From Ficedula albicollis (lineage: Eukaryota; Chordata; Aves; Passeriformes; Muscicapidae), in the NCBI RefSeq assembly GCF_000247815.1, contig NC_021674.1, forward strand, positions 27,809,763 through 27,873,762: a stretch of DNA of 64,000 nucleotides, in the 5' to 3' direction. A program made the position numbers and the translations under genes. Positions 16,380 to 30,200 of this stretch are shown here, in pieces; position 1 is the stretch's first letter; each line of letters opens with the position of its first letter. The notes below the pieces were generated by a model, which had not been told where the DNA came from, did not search any database, and saw only the letters and a list, made by a program, of their open reading frames with translations.

Positions 16380-17780
16380 GAATATGCCCTCAAAGGCCTG
16401 ATGGTAAATAATAACCTTGGAGTCAGTGATCACAACTTGTGTGATGAAAGGTAGGGGTGAAAGAAAATAGAACATTCTCAACTTCAGAAAGGGACACTTG
16501 ATAAATTAAGGGACCTGGCAATAAAATCATCTTGTATAATGAAAACTTGAGTATGGAAGAAGCCTTAGCTACCTTGAAACCAAATGATTGGGATCCTGTA
16601 TCTCACAGAAGGCAAAATGGTTTTGAGGTAGAAGCTTCAAGGCATAAGTGGAAAAGAGGTAGCATCAAGAGAGGGGTAAGAATTACAAGAGGAGAGCATG
16701 AAACAGAAAAAAGGTTTGGTTTGGGAAGGATCTCAAACATCAGTAAGTGACAGAATGAAGGGAGAATTTATCTGGAAAATCAGGTTGATTTATGGTATAT
16801 GGCATTTTGAAAAAAACAACAAGATGTTATCCAGCTGTGACGTAATGGAGTAAGAAGGAAGTGATGTTGCTTTCTGTTGAGGAAGAGGTGGGGTTTAGAA
16901 ATAGTCTACATCTGATTCTAAAGCTAAATGCATATATTTGCCTCAATTTTCAGTAAAGACAGTGGTCTTGAACATGGGGTTGGAGGGCAGAATGACTAAT
17001 AGCTAGGAGGGAAAGGAAATGGCTAGTATTACATACAAGATGAAAAGAAAACTAAGTTTGCAGCTTCTGGGCAGAAAGAACAGATAATGCCCATTCCAGA
17101 AGTCAGAAAATCGTGTCAAATGAAATCACTTGTCTGATAGTAAGCTTTTTAAAATAAGTATATCAGGAAATGAGAAAGTATAATGTTTGTTTGCTAAAGG
17201 TGGGCCTTACCAGATGAACCTAAGATCTTCCTTTGATAGTATCATTCAGCTTCTAGATAAAGGAGGAGATGGCAGGAATTAGCAGAGCAGTACTAGAGAC
17301 TAATGGAGGCGATGGACCATCTACAGAGGATAAATCAAAATCTAATGATCAGAAATTAGGTGTCTGAGTAAAGTTTTTTCTCTTTTCTTCCTACCATCAC
17401 AACTTCCCACATGCCCCCAATGCCCAGGATAAGTTTTGGGCTTAAACCTATTAGATATTTTCCTTAATGACACTGATACAAGGAAGTGGTGGGGAATAAA
17501 TTTGTAAATGACCCAGTGCTTAGGAGTACCAACAGTAAGAAAAACTAGGAAACCACATGCATTTAAACTGATGGAGAAATAGAAATGCAGTTAACCTCAA
17601 GAGTACAAAAGCAAGGCCTTAGTATCAGAAATTTCCTCTAGTGGCTGGGAGCTCATCACTTCAAAAAGATGACAAAGAAGGACAGAATATGGTAGTTTAT
17701 CACACCATGATATGAAATGTCATTCAGCTTCAGCATTAGAATGACAAGTGCAGTCTTAAGCATGGCTGGGCAACAGGTTA
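16380..17780 (+). mobile_element. Decayed CR1/L3-like LINE with reverse-transcriptase traces
   Basis: Conceptual translation in shifting plus-strand frames recalls CR1-clade polymerase. CTTGGAGTCAGTGATCACAA (near 16,417) resembles the SDH region of the endonuclease. Near 17,455-17,475 the sequence reads like LLDIFLNDTD, close to the FNIFINDLD motif. Near 17,497 it reads NKFVNDP, a damaged form of the KFADD catalytic segment. Between 17,640 and 17,760 it reads like the KDLGVLVD and SAVLKHGWAT region downstream. Stops and frameshifts are frequent and no complete protein remains. The order of segments is that of the family. The left edge may extend to about 16,100. Confidence 0.55.
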
Positions 17781-18010
17781 AGTGCCTTCACACAGGCACT
17801 TAATTGGCAGTGTACAAGTACTTATTCGGAGATGCACACAGGCAGCCATGAGCTGGCTTTGAGATGTAACAAACTGAAGGGGTTGATGTGCCATGATTAT
17901 TTCTGTTGCCTTCATTTCAGCTTTGTTCATGTTGTTAAATTGGGTAGGGACAGGCAGCCACAAGCTGTCAAGCCAGTTTGCAATTAAGCCATGACTTAGC
18001 ATGGCTTAAT
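17778..18010. repeat. Two perfect hairpins about 200 bases apart
   Basis: TTAAGTGCCT and AGGCACTTAA (17,778-17,787 and 17,794-17,803) pair around a 6-base loop. ATTAAGCCATG and CATGGCTTAAT (17,983-17,993 and 18,000-18,010) pair around another 6-base loop. Both hairpins begin with TTAAG. They may bound a small old mobile element at the end of the LINE remnant, or be coincidental. Confidence 0.6.
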
Positions 18011-20797
18011 AAGTTACTATGCCACAGACGAGCTGTAATAGCTGCCTCTGTGTGCCTCTGTGTGTGCTCCCAGCTCACCCAGCTGCCAAAGGAAAACCTG
18101 TTCACTTCAGCTATGATAGGCTGCCATAGCATCCTTGCTGATAAGGAATAATTTGCCTGGGTAACCCAGTAACTTGTGAGCATGTGTTCACACTTTTCCT
18201 CTCTGCCACTGGGAAGCTCAGAACCCAATGCAGTATTGTAGGTAGCACAGGACACAGATCAGATGTGTTAGTTTTGTTAAGTTCATGCTGAGATGTCTCC
18301 TGCTCCAGTCTAAAATATTGCTAAACATTTTGCTTTGGTGTTAGAATACCACTTTTTGCTTAGACTACTCTCATCCACCATCCCTAATGTGTCTTCAACT
18401 TTATTACTGCCCTGGTTTGTTCTTCACTGACTATCTGAACTTTAGATTATTTTTTCTACCTCTGACTGAAGTATTTTAAGAGAGCTTAGTATGTTTTAAG
18501 ATAGTCCAAAAGCTTAAGCATGTCAACAGTAAAATATTTCTGGTATTATCATCTTTTAAGCTTATGTTATTGAAGAAGTCAATTGAGTTTGCCTAACAAG
18601 CTTGCTTTTAAAAAAGCTCCATAAAATAGATGAATTCTGGTAATAATATCTTTTCAATTTTCAAACATCTTTCAAATGCTGCATAGCCATGATGTTTTAT
18701 AGCTGAGACCATTCTAAAAAAATTTAAAAGTAAGCATGAGAGTAAAAATAAAAATAAGCCTGAAGAGTTTATCATTGAAATATGCAGATATTAACTGAGA
18801 TCTCTTACTGTCAATGCAATTCCATTGTTACTTTTTGCTGCCCACTCAGACTTCTTTCCTAACCATAGTCTCTAATAGTAATCTAATGACAAGTTAACAG
18901 CTTCCTATTTAATCTTTGTGATATTTTCCTATTTAATTTGGAATTATCATTACTGTTAATTCAATTAATTCATTACTGTTAATTATCAATACTGTTAATA
19001 CTTTACCTTTCCTTACCATAACTATGAGAAGTAATTACCTGAGAGAGTGTGGCGAAGGTTGCTCCATAAAATCACTGACATTTTAAAAATACCTTCCCAC
19101 ATAAAATCAGTGGCACTTTAAAAATACCTTCCCACATTTCCATTCACTGTCATCTCTCTTTATCCCCATTGCTGAGGAAGAATAACAGCTTGAGGACCCC
19201 AGTGAGAGCGGGGGCTTGTAGCACACACTGTTCTCATGGGTAAGTAAAGCTGCCTGGAATGGGGCAACACACCAGGCAGAAGCAATCTGATCTATGTGAG
19301 TGGTCTGTATTATTCAAGGATGTTTCTGCTGAGGGCATTCTGTTAAGATCAGAGGAGCTGTTAAACTGGAATAGATATGACTCACCATCCTTCTGAGAGG
19401 AAAAAACACCAGCAACCAAACTGTGCAGTGTGAAGCCCTAATACACATTTGAAACATTAACAATGAACAAAGCAGGTCCTGAGAAGCTTTTTTTTCCTTT
19501 TCTTTTAAGACTAAGGGGGAAAAGGTCTTCTGACAGAAATTTCATGCATGTCCAGTAGGTCCCTGAAACTTTTCCTGAAGGTTCTGCTGAACTGTTAAGT
19601 AATTTATACAACCATGTAACTACGAATACCTGTTTAATGGAAAGGGAAAGTGGCAAGAAATCAATGAACGAAACTAAGAAAATTCAGCTTGTGGCAAGGG
19701 AAGGGCCTCTTCCTCTTAAGTCTTATAATGGCTAAGCAGTGCTATTGGTAGCCGTGCCAGTGGTACACAACCCCAGAAGAAGTGGCCCAGAGCTGCAGAT
19801 GGGACTGTTGTGAACTTGTTAATGGAAACACTCACTGGTGACTCAGTTAAAGAATCACCAACAGACAACTCTCCCAGTAAAATCAACAGGTTGTGTACCA
19901 GCTTGGGAGGTAAAGATAGTGAGTAGGATTGACAGGAAGGATAACACTGACTCCAAATGGAACCCCTCATTCAAGAAAAAAAAAGAGTTAATTATTAATT
20001 TTCTGCATTTTTGTAGAGTAGTTTGATGGGTGCTGCCCCTGACCATCAAAGCTGCCCACGCCAGACACTGTCAGGTTATTACAGCTATTTTAATTTTAAG
20101 CTCTGAACAACAAGCTTTGCTTTCCACATGCAAAATCCAGGTACATCCCATGTTTGTAGTATCCACAGTTCAAAAATTAACACTTCTAATTTTAAAACAT
20201 ATAAGCATAAAATGAATCTTCACAAAGACAAGCAAAACAATGTACGCCAGCTTCCATGTTGTTGCTTATTACCCTTTTTTTCAATTAATGGTGTTTGGGG
20301 GTTTTTCCAACTATATACCAACAAAACAACCATTTTAAGATTTAAAAAGTATTGTCACATTCTTTGTCTAGGTATTAAATCCCTCCTAAGAAAGAAAATG
20401 TGTGTATTTCTTGCTAACATATCTACATGAATACAATTCATGACAAGGGTAATAATTTATATAAGCTATTCTGGATTCTAGAAATTATATTAGTGTCTGG
20501 ACAGGGAAAAAAACCCGACACTCAGATACATTCTCACCATGGTGACCTATGAGAGAACTGTCACAACAGAAGCTGCTGTTGCCACTACAATTTCCAGAGC
20601 TCCTGCTGTTCGTGTTGCTGCCAAAGAGAAAATCCACTGCCCTTCGCTGCACTTAAAGCTCAGTAAGATCAGACTGCAGCGTAAAGATAATGTTCACACT
20701 TTACTGTACATCAGTATCAAAGAGAAAATGAGATGATCAAAATATGCCAGCCATAATAATAGTGTCAACATGAAGTGTGCTGTTTATTTCCTTTGAG
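18011..20797. other. AT-rich non-coding DNA
   Basis: No recognisable gene or transposon. It includes a 35-base tandem duplication at 19,065-19,136 and a small ACTGTTAAT-rich repeat around 18,950-19,000. A strong isolated donor-like GGGTAAGT at 19,228 has no convincing exon before it. Confidence 0.45.
19065..19136 (+). repeat. Tandem duplication, 35-base unit
   Basis: The unit CATAAAATCA... occurs at 19,065 and 19,100. The copies differ at a few positions (CACTGACA versus CAGTGGCA) and are otherwise the same. Confidence 0.85.
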
Positions 20798-20912
20798 GTA
20801 CCAAGCTCCGACTCCCTCCTGTTGCTGCAAAGACAAACCAGCAGCGTGATCACATCCTTTGGGGACAGCTCTGCTCAAGCCAGAGGCCAGTCTTGGCAGG
20901 AATACAAGCCAG
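20798..20912 (+). CDS. Candidate internal coding exon, unknown protein
   Basis: An excellent acceptor (TGTTTATTTCCTTTGAG) precedes 20,798 and an excellent donor (CCAG followed by GTAAGA) follows 20,912. The 115-base segment is open in phase 0 and ends in phase 1. It gives about 38 residues rich in Ser, Gln and Leu (it contains SLLLLQRQTSSVITSFGD and ends QSWQEYKP). The segment is more GC-rich than its flanks, as real exons often are. The frame starting one base later meets a stop. I found no neighbouring exon with matching phase and do not recognise the family. Confidence 0.32.
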
Positions 20913-22119
20913 GTAAGAAGTAGAGGACTGATTCCCCTCAAAGGAAAAATAAAATCTCATGATGTCTTTGAAACACAAAAATAATAATAGTTACAGTTAT
21001 CTGAGAGAAAAATATAAAATAAGAACAGTCTTGTTGGCTCTCTGCACAATAAATGTTACATGCTCTGTTTCCACACTCCACTAAAGGACTTTCAGTTATT
21101 ATAAGCATACTGGGAAAGCCTTCTTGGGCAACTAGAGAACTAAATCAGAGAAATGTGTAAAGCACATCTTTTTAACAGGCTACCTATCCCTCAACAAAAT
21201 AAGTGTATTTCAAACTATTAGACAATATTTTCTAATTTTTGAAGATAATTGAAAGCTAGTGACAAGGGAACATCAGAATTTAAATGTGAATGTTCCACTT
21301 TGCAGAAATGAGCAGTTTCATGAATTTTATACTCTGCAGTACAAAAATGAAACAGAACCAACAAAGCCTTGATGATAGGACTTGACATTTTAAAAGCAGT
21401 ATTTCTGAAAGTAAAAGGGCCCCCAGAAGACCTCTGATTAGCCTGCTCATGATCAAGAAACTCTGGAATAAATAACTCTGCAACTGCCAGGGTATCTATA
21501 ATTAACTATGGCTAAGGGAATTAGAGTTAGAAGTTACTGTGATAGTTGCAAAGTTTCTGATATGATAAAGTGAGGAAGAAAGAGGAATGAAATTATTTGA
21601 GAAAATTCTCCAGACCCTAAACTGATCATCATTATTAGTGGCATCTCACGTCTGAACCCTATGAATAAAGCAATTCATTATTCACAAACTATGAGGTTAG
21701 GGTCTGATGTACAGTTGATAGTTTTATTATATGTAATTTATGAGATCTTAAAAAGGCATGAAAAAAAAGTTCATAAAAGAAGTTACACTGCCTGGGAAAT
21801 TGGAGACCCAAATCAAGTTATAATTCAACTGACTTTCTAAGCAGGAAGGTAAATCTAAGTTTGGAAATCAGGGTGTCAAAGGATCACTGCATCTCAGAGA
21901 TTATTCCATTTGAGGCAAGAGAAAACAGATTTCATTTGCATTCACCTAAACAACTCTGGTTGGTGAAAATTGCCATACTATATATTGGAATTGCCTCTAA
22001 ATTGAAGGAAGCAATAGAAAGGAGATGGGCCAAAGAAATGCTCTGAGGTTTAGCCTCTCTCACAGTTGGGAAGTCCCTCATGTTTTGGGTGGGGACAGGC
22101 AGAACCCAGCGGAGAAGTA

Positions 22120-22150
22120 GATCCTGATCCTGATCCTGATCCTGATCCTG
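22120..22150 (+). repeat. (GATCCT)5 microsatellite
   Basis: Five uninterrupted copies of the hexamer GATCCT plus a final G. Confidence 0.95.
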
Positions 22151-22822
22151 TACTGGCTCCTTGATTCCCGGAGGCAAGCTGTGAGTGAATGCCAGAACAA
22201 TGTAGGTATTGAAATTGGATTTTCTTGTTTCTATGCTTTTTGTTTGTGTGTTTGTTTCCAGGTTTTAATCAGAACCTTAACCCTTGCTTTACTAGTATAG
22301 TTTTTTCCCCTTATTTAGCTTTATTTTGTTATAACAGTGATTTCAAGTAAGTGGCAAACACAAGGAATGATATTTCTAAAGAAGGATAATGTTCAAATAA
22401 AATACTTGGCACATAAACCTTTAGGATACTCATAACCTGGGAGAAATTTGAAAAACCAAGGTGTTTCTTAAGAAACAGCAAGTCAGCGTTACACTACGGG
22501 TGAAGTCTTTCCAGTGGGAGATTTATTGAACACATGAGATTGCACAATTGCAGGCACACAACTGAGATTAAATCTTTTGGAAGTTACACAGTGCTGTAGC
22601 TCTGCCATGGATGCAACAAATCCCAGGGAAGGAGGGGAGAGGCAGAAGAACAGGTGGAACTCCAAGACAGTGAAATGAGAGTGCCACAGGGAACTGCAGC
22701 TTGTATGACTGCCAGAAGCCAAGTGAGTATCTCTAAACATCTGACATCTCTAAAAATATTCAAGAAATGTAAATATTACAGTCCATTTCAAAAGGATCTA
22801 AGAACAGCAAAATTCTGAAAGC

Positions 22823-22936
22823 TGGAAAAGAAAGAATAACAACATAATAACTGGACAGCGCTACTGCACAAAGCTCTGATGGAAAAGAAAGAATAACAAC
22901 ATAATAACTGGAGACCACTACTGCACAAAGCTCTGA
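22823..22936 (+). repeat. Tandem duplication, 57-base unit
   Basis: A unit beginning TGGAAAAGAAAGAATAACAA occurs at 22,823 and 22,880. The copies are about 90-95% identical, with differences around ACAGCGCT versus AGACCACT. Confidence 0.92.
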
Positions 22937-25900
22937 CGCGTTAATAAGGTCAGCTTTTTCATAAAGTGTTTGAAATAAAAATAATTAAGGGAGGCTCTGC
23001 AGCTGAAGCGTAATAAGCACAGAGGTAAGTGCATAGTGGACACTGCCAAACACACTGCTGGCACTGCCACATCACAGTGTGGTACTTAAAACTGGATGCT
23101 AGCAGTGAATAATGTACAGAGGTACAGAAAATCTCAGTGCCTGCTTATTTAGCTAGAGAGGGACCTTTGGATACAGGCTTTGCAATCATTCATGTTTACC
23201 TAAGATAGGCCAGTGTTAGCTTAAACACCATAAATGCTTATTTGCAGTTCTAGAGGGGGCTTGGGAATTTTCACTCCTTGAAAAAAATGTTGCTTTTTTT
23301 CAACTACCAGCACTTTCTCATTGTCATTACATTTTTTGCAAACCAGGAATAAAAGAAAGGAAGATACAGTAATTGCAGCGACATCAAATAAGGCTGGGGC
23401 ATCCAGTGGCTGTAATCTCTAAGTTTATTTATTCAGTCTGTGGCTCTCTGGAATAGGCTGTAGGCAAGATGACTTGCTCTGGTACTGGCAATAGCCTATT
23501 TCTTCTACCATTCTCTCTAGAAGTCCTTTTGCTCTCAGCAATAAAACACAGGAAGGACTAGAGCCCCTTGAGAAAGAGGGCTTTTAGAAATGAGCTACTG
23601 TCAGAACAATTAATCCAGTAATCACTCTTTTCTCCTCACAGGTCTGTAGCACTGCTTGGAAAGCAGGAGACCAGTGTGAGGTGTCTGAATTACTTGAAGA
23701 TACTAATCTACTTTCAGATGCTATATTTCTTGGGCACTCATCTCTTCTACAAGGGAAACTTGCTGCAAGCAACCTGTTGGATATATTCAGTAATGATGGC
23801 ACTTCCAGGAAATTGCCATGTCCTGCAGCAAAGGATGGAGTGCAGTATATGGGCCTCTCCTTTCTTTTGAGAAAGGTGCAGCATGTCCAAAGTGGGCAGC
23901 TCTGCTACAGAGCATCCCTCTCACTGGAGTACAGCAGAGCTCCTTTGTGCTTGTTTGATAGAAATCATGGATGGTCTCAGACCAAATGAGACTGTGAGTG
24001 GCAGTGCAACAGCAAGAGAAGGAATGTTAATGACCAGAACATATGGGACAAATACAGATTTCAACTTCTATTCCTTGTCATACAGCTGTGTGGTTCTCCT
24101 TGTACCATGCTCCATTATATACACAATCTTAATGATCACTGAAGTTTGAATGACCAAAAAGTAGTTACGTTCTATTTTCAAACACATTTAACTCAAAGAA
24201 CAAACCCAATAGCTTCTGAATTCTAGTGACAGCATTACAAGAAGGCCCTGTGTGAACTATGATGAGGGCAGGAAGGTGTGACTAAAGACTTAAAGTCTAG
24301 GGGTTTTGTTCTCCAAAAGCAAAACAAAGGACTGTACACTCAAAGTACAAGGAAGTCAGTGAAGCTGAAACCACGGGGGATGAAGTGTCCACTCTTACAG
24401 CACTTTCAGATTTAGAGGACAGAGCAATTTAGTAAACCCCAGAGAGGAGAAGATGGAATCATAGACGAATTCTTGCAGATTACGAATCATGCCTGACTGA
24501 CTGCAGGAGCAAGAGAAGCAAAACACACAGCCCCAAAACACTGTCAAAGCTGACATACTTTTGAGAAGTGACATAAAATCCCACAGAAAGAGGCAAGGGT
24601 ATGTGGCTTGGGGGCATCAACTGTTCTTTCAGAATATTGGAAATGTGGAGAAAAGTCTAGAGACCTCGATTAACTTACTGAAGCATCTGATAACTTTTAT
24701 TCTGGGGGAGGATACATGCATCTCATTTTCTGTTGCTTGAACATTCATTAGTCATTTGTCAGAAAAGTTTAAAAAGCAAATTATGCAGAAGTAGTCCAAG
24801 CATTTTTTCCTCTCCCTTAGCTTGTGTGCTGGGTAAAGAATCCTGGAGTGAGAATGAGACTGTCATAAATCCTGATTTAACAAAACATAGGAGTCTTCAT
24901 CAAAGAGTGTGAGATTGAAGAGAAGCTTTTATTTGGTTCCAAGAGAGAATCTCACTGGGGTAGTTGTCTCCTCAGTCACTACAACTTATACTGTAACAAC
25001 AGGAATTACTTTTCAGGCTGCAACACCATGGCAGATTTTGACCAGAATTTGAAGAGAGACAAATAATTGGACTGATCACGTTCCCAATAAAATCTTCTGC
25101 ATAATTTCTATTACTTCAGAAAAAGTAAAATCACTCTGAAGACATCTCTAGTAGCATTTAAAGAATTGCTTTCACACCTAGTTCTATACCATTTAATTCT
25201 GTTGAATCCAGTGGGGCAATATATGGTTTTCAGTCAGTCTTAAAAATAAAAACAGAATTAGGCCAATTTGTCTTTTTATAATGAATTATTCATTGCCTAA
25301 GCCTAGGGACTTACCATAGTTGGGGCCCACACGCGCTGCTGCTAAAGCCACAGCAGAGAGGCAGTGATTATGTGTTAGGCCTTTAGGTCCATGGCATCAG
25401 GAGATTATCAATGCTTCCACCTCCAGTGCTTGCAGACAGACCTTCATCTCTGGAAAGCACAGCTGCACTTATCCACATTATTTTCAAAATTGATTTCAAA
25501 GGATTCTGCAAAACACAATCTGAACTCACATTTAATAAGACATAAAAACAAATTAAGGCAACTATTGAAGAAGCGTATCTGTCTCTGTAGTTAAAGCCTA
25601 CTAAATTAAATTTTAAAGAATTCGCTCAGACTGGAAATCATATCACTGTGTGTGGGCACAGAAGAAGGCTCAGTAAATTCTGGCTCAGTGGGTGAGTCAG
25701 CATGAGTCATCAGCAGACATACCATCCTATGGTTATATGAATCCACAAGGTACATTTAGAAACATGTCACAGTAACAAAATAACGCCATCCTCCCGCTTT
25801 TTGTCTAGATGACAACAATGACAGCCCTGACTTTCCTAAAATATTGTAGGAGTTCTCAGCTCAACATGTGGGTTTAGAAAAAAAACCCCTCTGTTTTGCT

Positions 25901-27056
25901 AATTTCATTAAGCGAAGCTAACACAGATATGATAAGCTGGTAGGAAAGCCTTAGGTTGTAAATAAAATCATTTTAGGTAGTTGCATTACACTGACAAACA
26001 ACTGAGCAACATCTGCTTATCTGGTGGATTTTTCATCACTTGATTGAAACACAAGGAGGTTTTTTTTGCTCTTCCAATTTTAATTGTTTCCATTGCTCAG
26101 AATTCCAAGTGGGTAATAAGATGCTATGACAAATGAAGTTATGTAGCTGACATCACCATCTGTGTAATAAGCAAAATCGTGTCAATTTTGTTCTGAAGGA
26201 GTTTTTAATTGTGGCATTTACTGAAAGAGTCTGAATGCAAACTAGATGAGCACTTGTTAGGCTGAAACTATTGCTGTTTTCTTCTCTTCTACTTTTCTTA
26301 ATTTCCAGGGAAAAGTTAAATTGTATACCCTATATTTAATTTTCCTCTGAAACACATTTCATTTTCTTCCAGCCTGTCACATCATATAGGATGTGTAATT
26401 ACCCAAAATACCCCAACTTGTACAGCAATACAGGAAAAGCACATTTCACTCCTTCTCATATTAATTTTTGGAGCTTTTATATAAAGATTTCTTTAATTTT
26501 GCTAAAGATTAGGGAAATTTCACCAGTCATATGTCTGCACTTAGGATGTAGTGAATGGACTAGGATTGCTCATGGGTATATCTATACACAGCTATTTGCC
26601 TGACCACCTCACAGCCCAGTCTGGAAACCCAGTTCTTTGCCACGATTAGTCATCCACTTGGATCCCACTTACTGCAGTGATGCCACACAGATGCAGCCAG
26701 ATTCACATCAGCTAATCTAGTTACAAAACAGAGGCCCTGGTTCTATCAGATATGTTAAAATCTGTGTAAATAGAAATGGCTTAACCTCTTAGTTTAGGCT
26801 GCAGACTCTCGTTTCTCACTCTCCCAACAGCGTGGCAACTGCATTCTGAATTTGTTCTTTCATTATTCTTAAGTGAAGGATGTTTCCTGGATTTATTCCT
26901 ACCATGATTTGATTCACTAACTAACTCCTTTCCAGGGTTATAGCTGTCTTTACATCATGCACTTAATATTTTAGGCAATTAGTGCTGCTCTTCATTTACT
27001 ATTTCTATGTTCTATTAGGCTTAGTAAAAACTTGGGTTGGTTTGGACTTTTTTTAG

Positions 27057-27223
27057 TTCTGTGAATTACCCATTAATATATGGAACCTGCATAAAGGAGG
27101 GTACCCTTGGCAGTGCTGCTGACTCTGCCTGTTTTTATAAGGCTTTAGCCATAGCTGGAACTCTTCCACTGGGGACTTGGGCCCTGCTGAATGGAGGAGT
27201 GAACATGAGTGTCATTAGTACAG
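27057..27223 (+). CDS. Candidate internal coding exon, unknown protein
   Basis: The acceptor TTTGGACTTTTTTTAG precedes 27,057 and the donor ACAG followed by GTAACC follows 27,223. The 167-base segment is open with phase 2 at entry and phase 1 at exit. It gives about 55 residues with Ala/Gly-rich hydrophobic stretches (for example ALAIAGTLPLGTWALLNGG). No family is recognised and no partner exon was identified, so this may be chance. Confidence 0.2.
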
Positions 27224-30200
27224 GTAACCTTTAGCACACCTTGCAAAAGAACACAGGCCCCTTGAAGGTTTTGCAAGAAGCTTTGAGGACAGAGTGTTTT
27301 TTGAGTGTCAAAGACATCGTAATGTTGGACTTGGCCTTCCAGGCTCTAAGTACAACCACAAGGACAAACTCAGTCACATTTACCAAACATCAGTGCTGTT
27401 TACTCACTGGGCAGGCAGCAGGGTTGCCAAATCCCCCCCACACACACAGCCCAAAGATTTCAGCACTTAACCCAGGCTGTAAATGAGAGCAGTTAGCAAC
27501 ACATCTATTAATAATGTCTAGCATGTCACAAAAAAGAGCACACAACAAAAAAATCAGAAATGTTTTTCTTCAAGGATGGTCACTAGATAATACTATTTAG
27601 TAATAGCTTTATTACAAGCATTTTACTCAAAATCAAATCTTGAAGGACATTGTTGCTTTTTTGACTGTAATCAGGGTAGAGTGAAAAACATTTTCTCCCA
27701 TAAAACTCATTATTGTATATTTGTATAGTACATATATATAGATACATAGATATGCAATATACCCTTATGCACATGCATATACGTATCTATTTGGAATATA
27801 TTCTCAGCATGTAGTCGTTCCACAGAGAGTCAATATTCAATATGCTTCATGTATTTTAAGCTGTAACTTATACAAAAATGTAAAGTAGTGTCTATTTTAG
27901 CAAACTCATTATCAAATGTTGCTGGAAGCAACACTCAGTCTTCTCATAGATTGCTCTTTCTTCAGTTTTTCTTACAGTCAAAGTGGGTTGATGAACAGTA
28001 GATTAAATTATCAAAAATGAGGCAAAATTCTCATTTCCTTGTGCTTTCTATCAGCTATTGAAATTAACATTTTTCATAATTTTGGGGGAGTTTATTTCCA
28101 AACTTGCTATGAGTAGTAGTATGGCAACCATGCAACAGATTCAGAACAAAGGGTTTTTCAAAGATTATTAAATATTTAACTGCAGCAGATCCCATAACAA
28201 ACAATAATTCTTGGATTACCTTTGAAAAAGGACCTCTCTGCCAGCACAGGCCACCAGAACCTAGAGGAGGTGCATGGAATTTGCTTTTCTTTCACCGCAA
28301 GCTCTTCCAGGGGAAACATCAAAGCTGGAGTTCACAGACTCACACCTAAAAAATTCCAGTCATACCTCCAGAGATAAAGCCCTTGTGAGTGAGTAATCCA
28401 GTGAGTAGACCTACAAGAGGGAAAACCACATGTTTATTTATTTCTTTTCTGCCAATCTTGTGCATTTAAGAGTAAATCGGACAACATGGAAGAGCCACTG
28501 TCCCAGCTCAGCTGTCACCTGCCTGGGCAGTGGAAATTCCCAAATGCTCTGACAATCTCTGCTCACTCCCATTGAGGCTGCTGGAAGGGTAGGATGGCTT
28601 CATGCCCAGGTTTTTGGTATATCCTGGGGTAAGAGCTGCCCCTCACTTCAGCTCCACAGCCATGGAATGTACCTGACCTGAAAAAGCATCTCAGTACCTC
28701 AGTCCCCTCTAGACCACACACAGGACTCTGAACAGGGACAGTCCAGCTGCTGTGACTGACTAGCAGGATGACAGTGGCAGTGTACAAGAAGGTCTACTCC
28801 AAGAGGTTGGAATGCTTTTTCTTAAAATTCTTTATGGCCTGCGTTGTGTTTTTCTCATTAGGCAACTCCTGAAAGTACTTCTGGTGTCACTCTCTGTCTA
28901 AATAGACAGTGGATGAATTCAGCTAAGGAAATACGTTGTTTGTTCTGTATCCTTATATTCTGTGTTCTTGCTGGAAAGGACTAGTAAAGCCTTTTTCTAT
29001 TGCAGTAACAGGCAGATTTCCTAAAATAAAACTGCTGAGTAATCTTGGTAATTTTCCAGTATATGCTGTTTCATTTAATGTATTTTGGGGCATCTTTTTC
29101 ATGGCTGTAGCATTTAGGTAATCATTAGCTAAGAGTTGCTGATAGCATCAAACACAGAGCTGTGCCATGCAGACCTACTGCTACATTTGATAAATTGGGT
29201 GTCAAGATTGGCCACAAATGCTGATATTTCAAATAAAAAAGGAAGAAAGAGAGAATGAATGGAAGAAGGAAAGAAAGGAAAGAAGCAAGTAAGCTCCAGA
29301 GAAAATGATTGGACAAAAGTTTTCCATTAATTAATTTGTTATATGTAATGGCTTTTAACGAACACAGAAATATGTTAAATTATTTTTCAGCATTCTTTAA
29401 TTTCCTACTTTGACGATAAAAAAATCAAATAAATTTTCTAAAAATAAAGCTGAAATATCTATTCATATATTACATATTTATGCAATTGTGATAAAAATAA
29501 ATACCATAGATTTGAATTAAAACCAGTCAATGTTACTTTAGCTCATTTGTATGTATCATTTTCCCCCTTAAACCTAAGTAGCCACTGCTTAGCTCAGGCT
29601 GCTGCAGCTACAGGCAGAGAGTGTGGAGGGCTGGATTTGTCAGGCACCAGAAATTCGGACGTGAGACAGAAGTGTGGGGGAGATGATGAGGCCCACAGCT
29701 CTGCAAGTCAAAAATAGCTAAATAAATGCCAGTTGTTTCATTTTCTCTTTCTGCACACAATATATAGACTGACTGTGGGCAGTGCTACTATCTGAAAAAA
29801 ACATTTCCAAGTGGCTGAGCTAGCTTTTATTGGGTAGGGAAGTGGGAGGCAGCGAGGAGGCAGCAGTAGAAATTGTGGATTTTCCACGCTTTGGAAAAAA
29901 ATAACATCAAATGTGTGTGTAAAAGCTACTTGGTGACACCGTGCATAGTGCTGAGGCAACATTGTTCTGCTTTCTGAACTGATTGATGAGCAGATTAGAC
30001 ATCTAGCAATGCCAGCCATGGAACATGGTGAGCACCTTTGGAACAGAAAAGAAAATATCCCGTGGGGACAGGGGAAGAGGGAATACTGGCTACTCAGCAT
30101 GGTCAGGATCAGGCTCTGGCTCAGGCAAAGATACATCTCTGTTCTTCTCCCAGTGAGAATCTGACAGGGAATTGCCCTGTGGTGCAAGCACCACCCTTCC

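Noticed and set aside
23641..23993. Plus-strand exon-like segment after a strong acceptor
   Set aside because: The protein resembles a Tudor-type start only over a few residues (WKAGDQC) and then diverges; an in-frame stop precedes the best donor.
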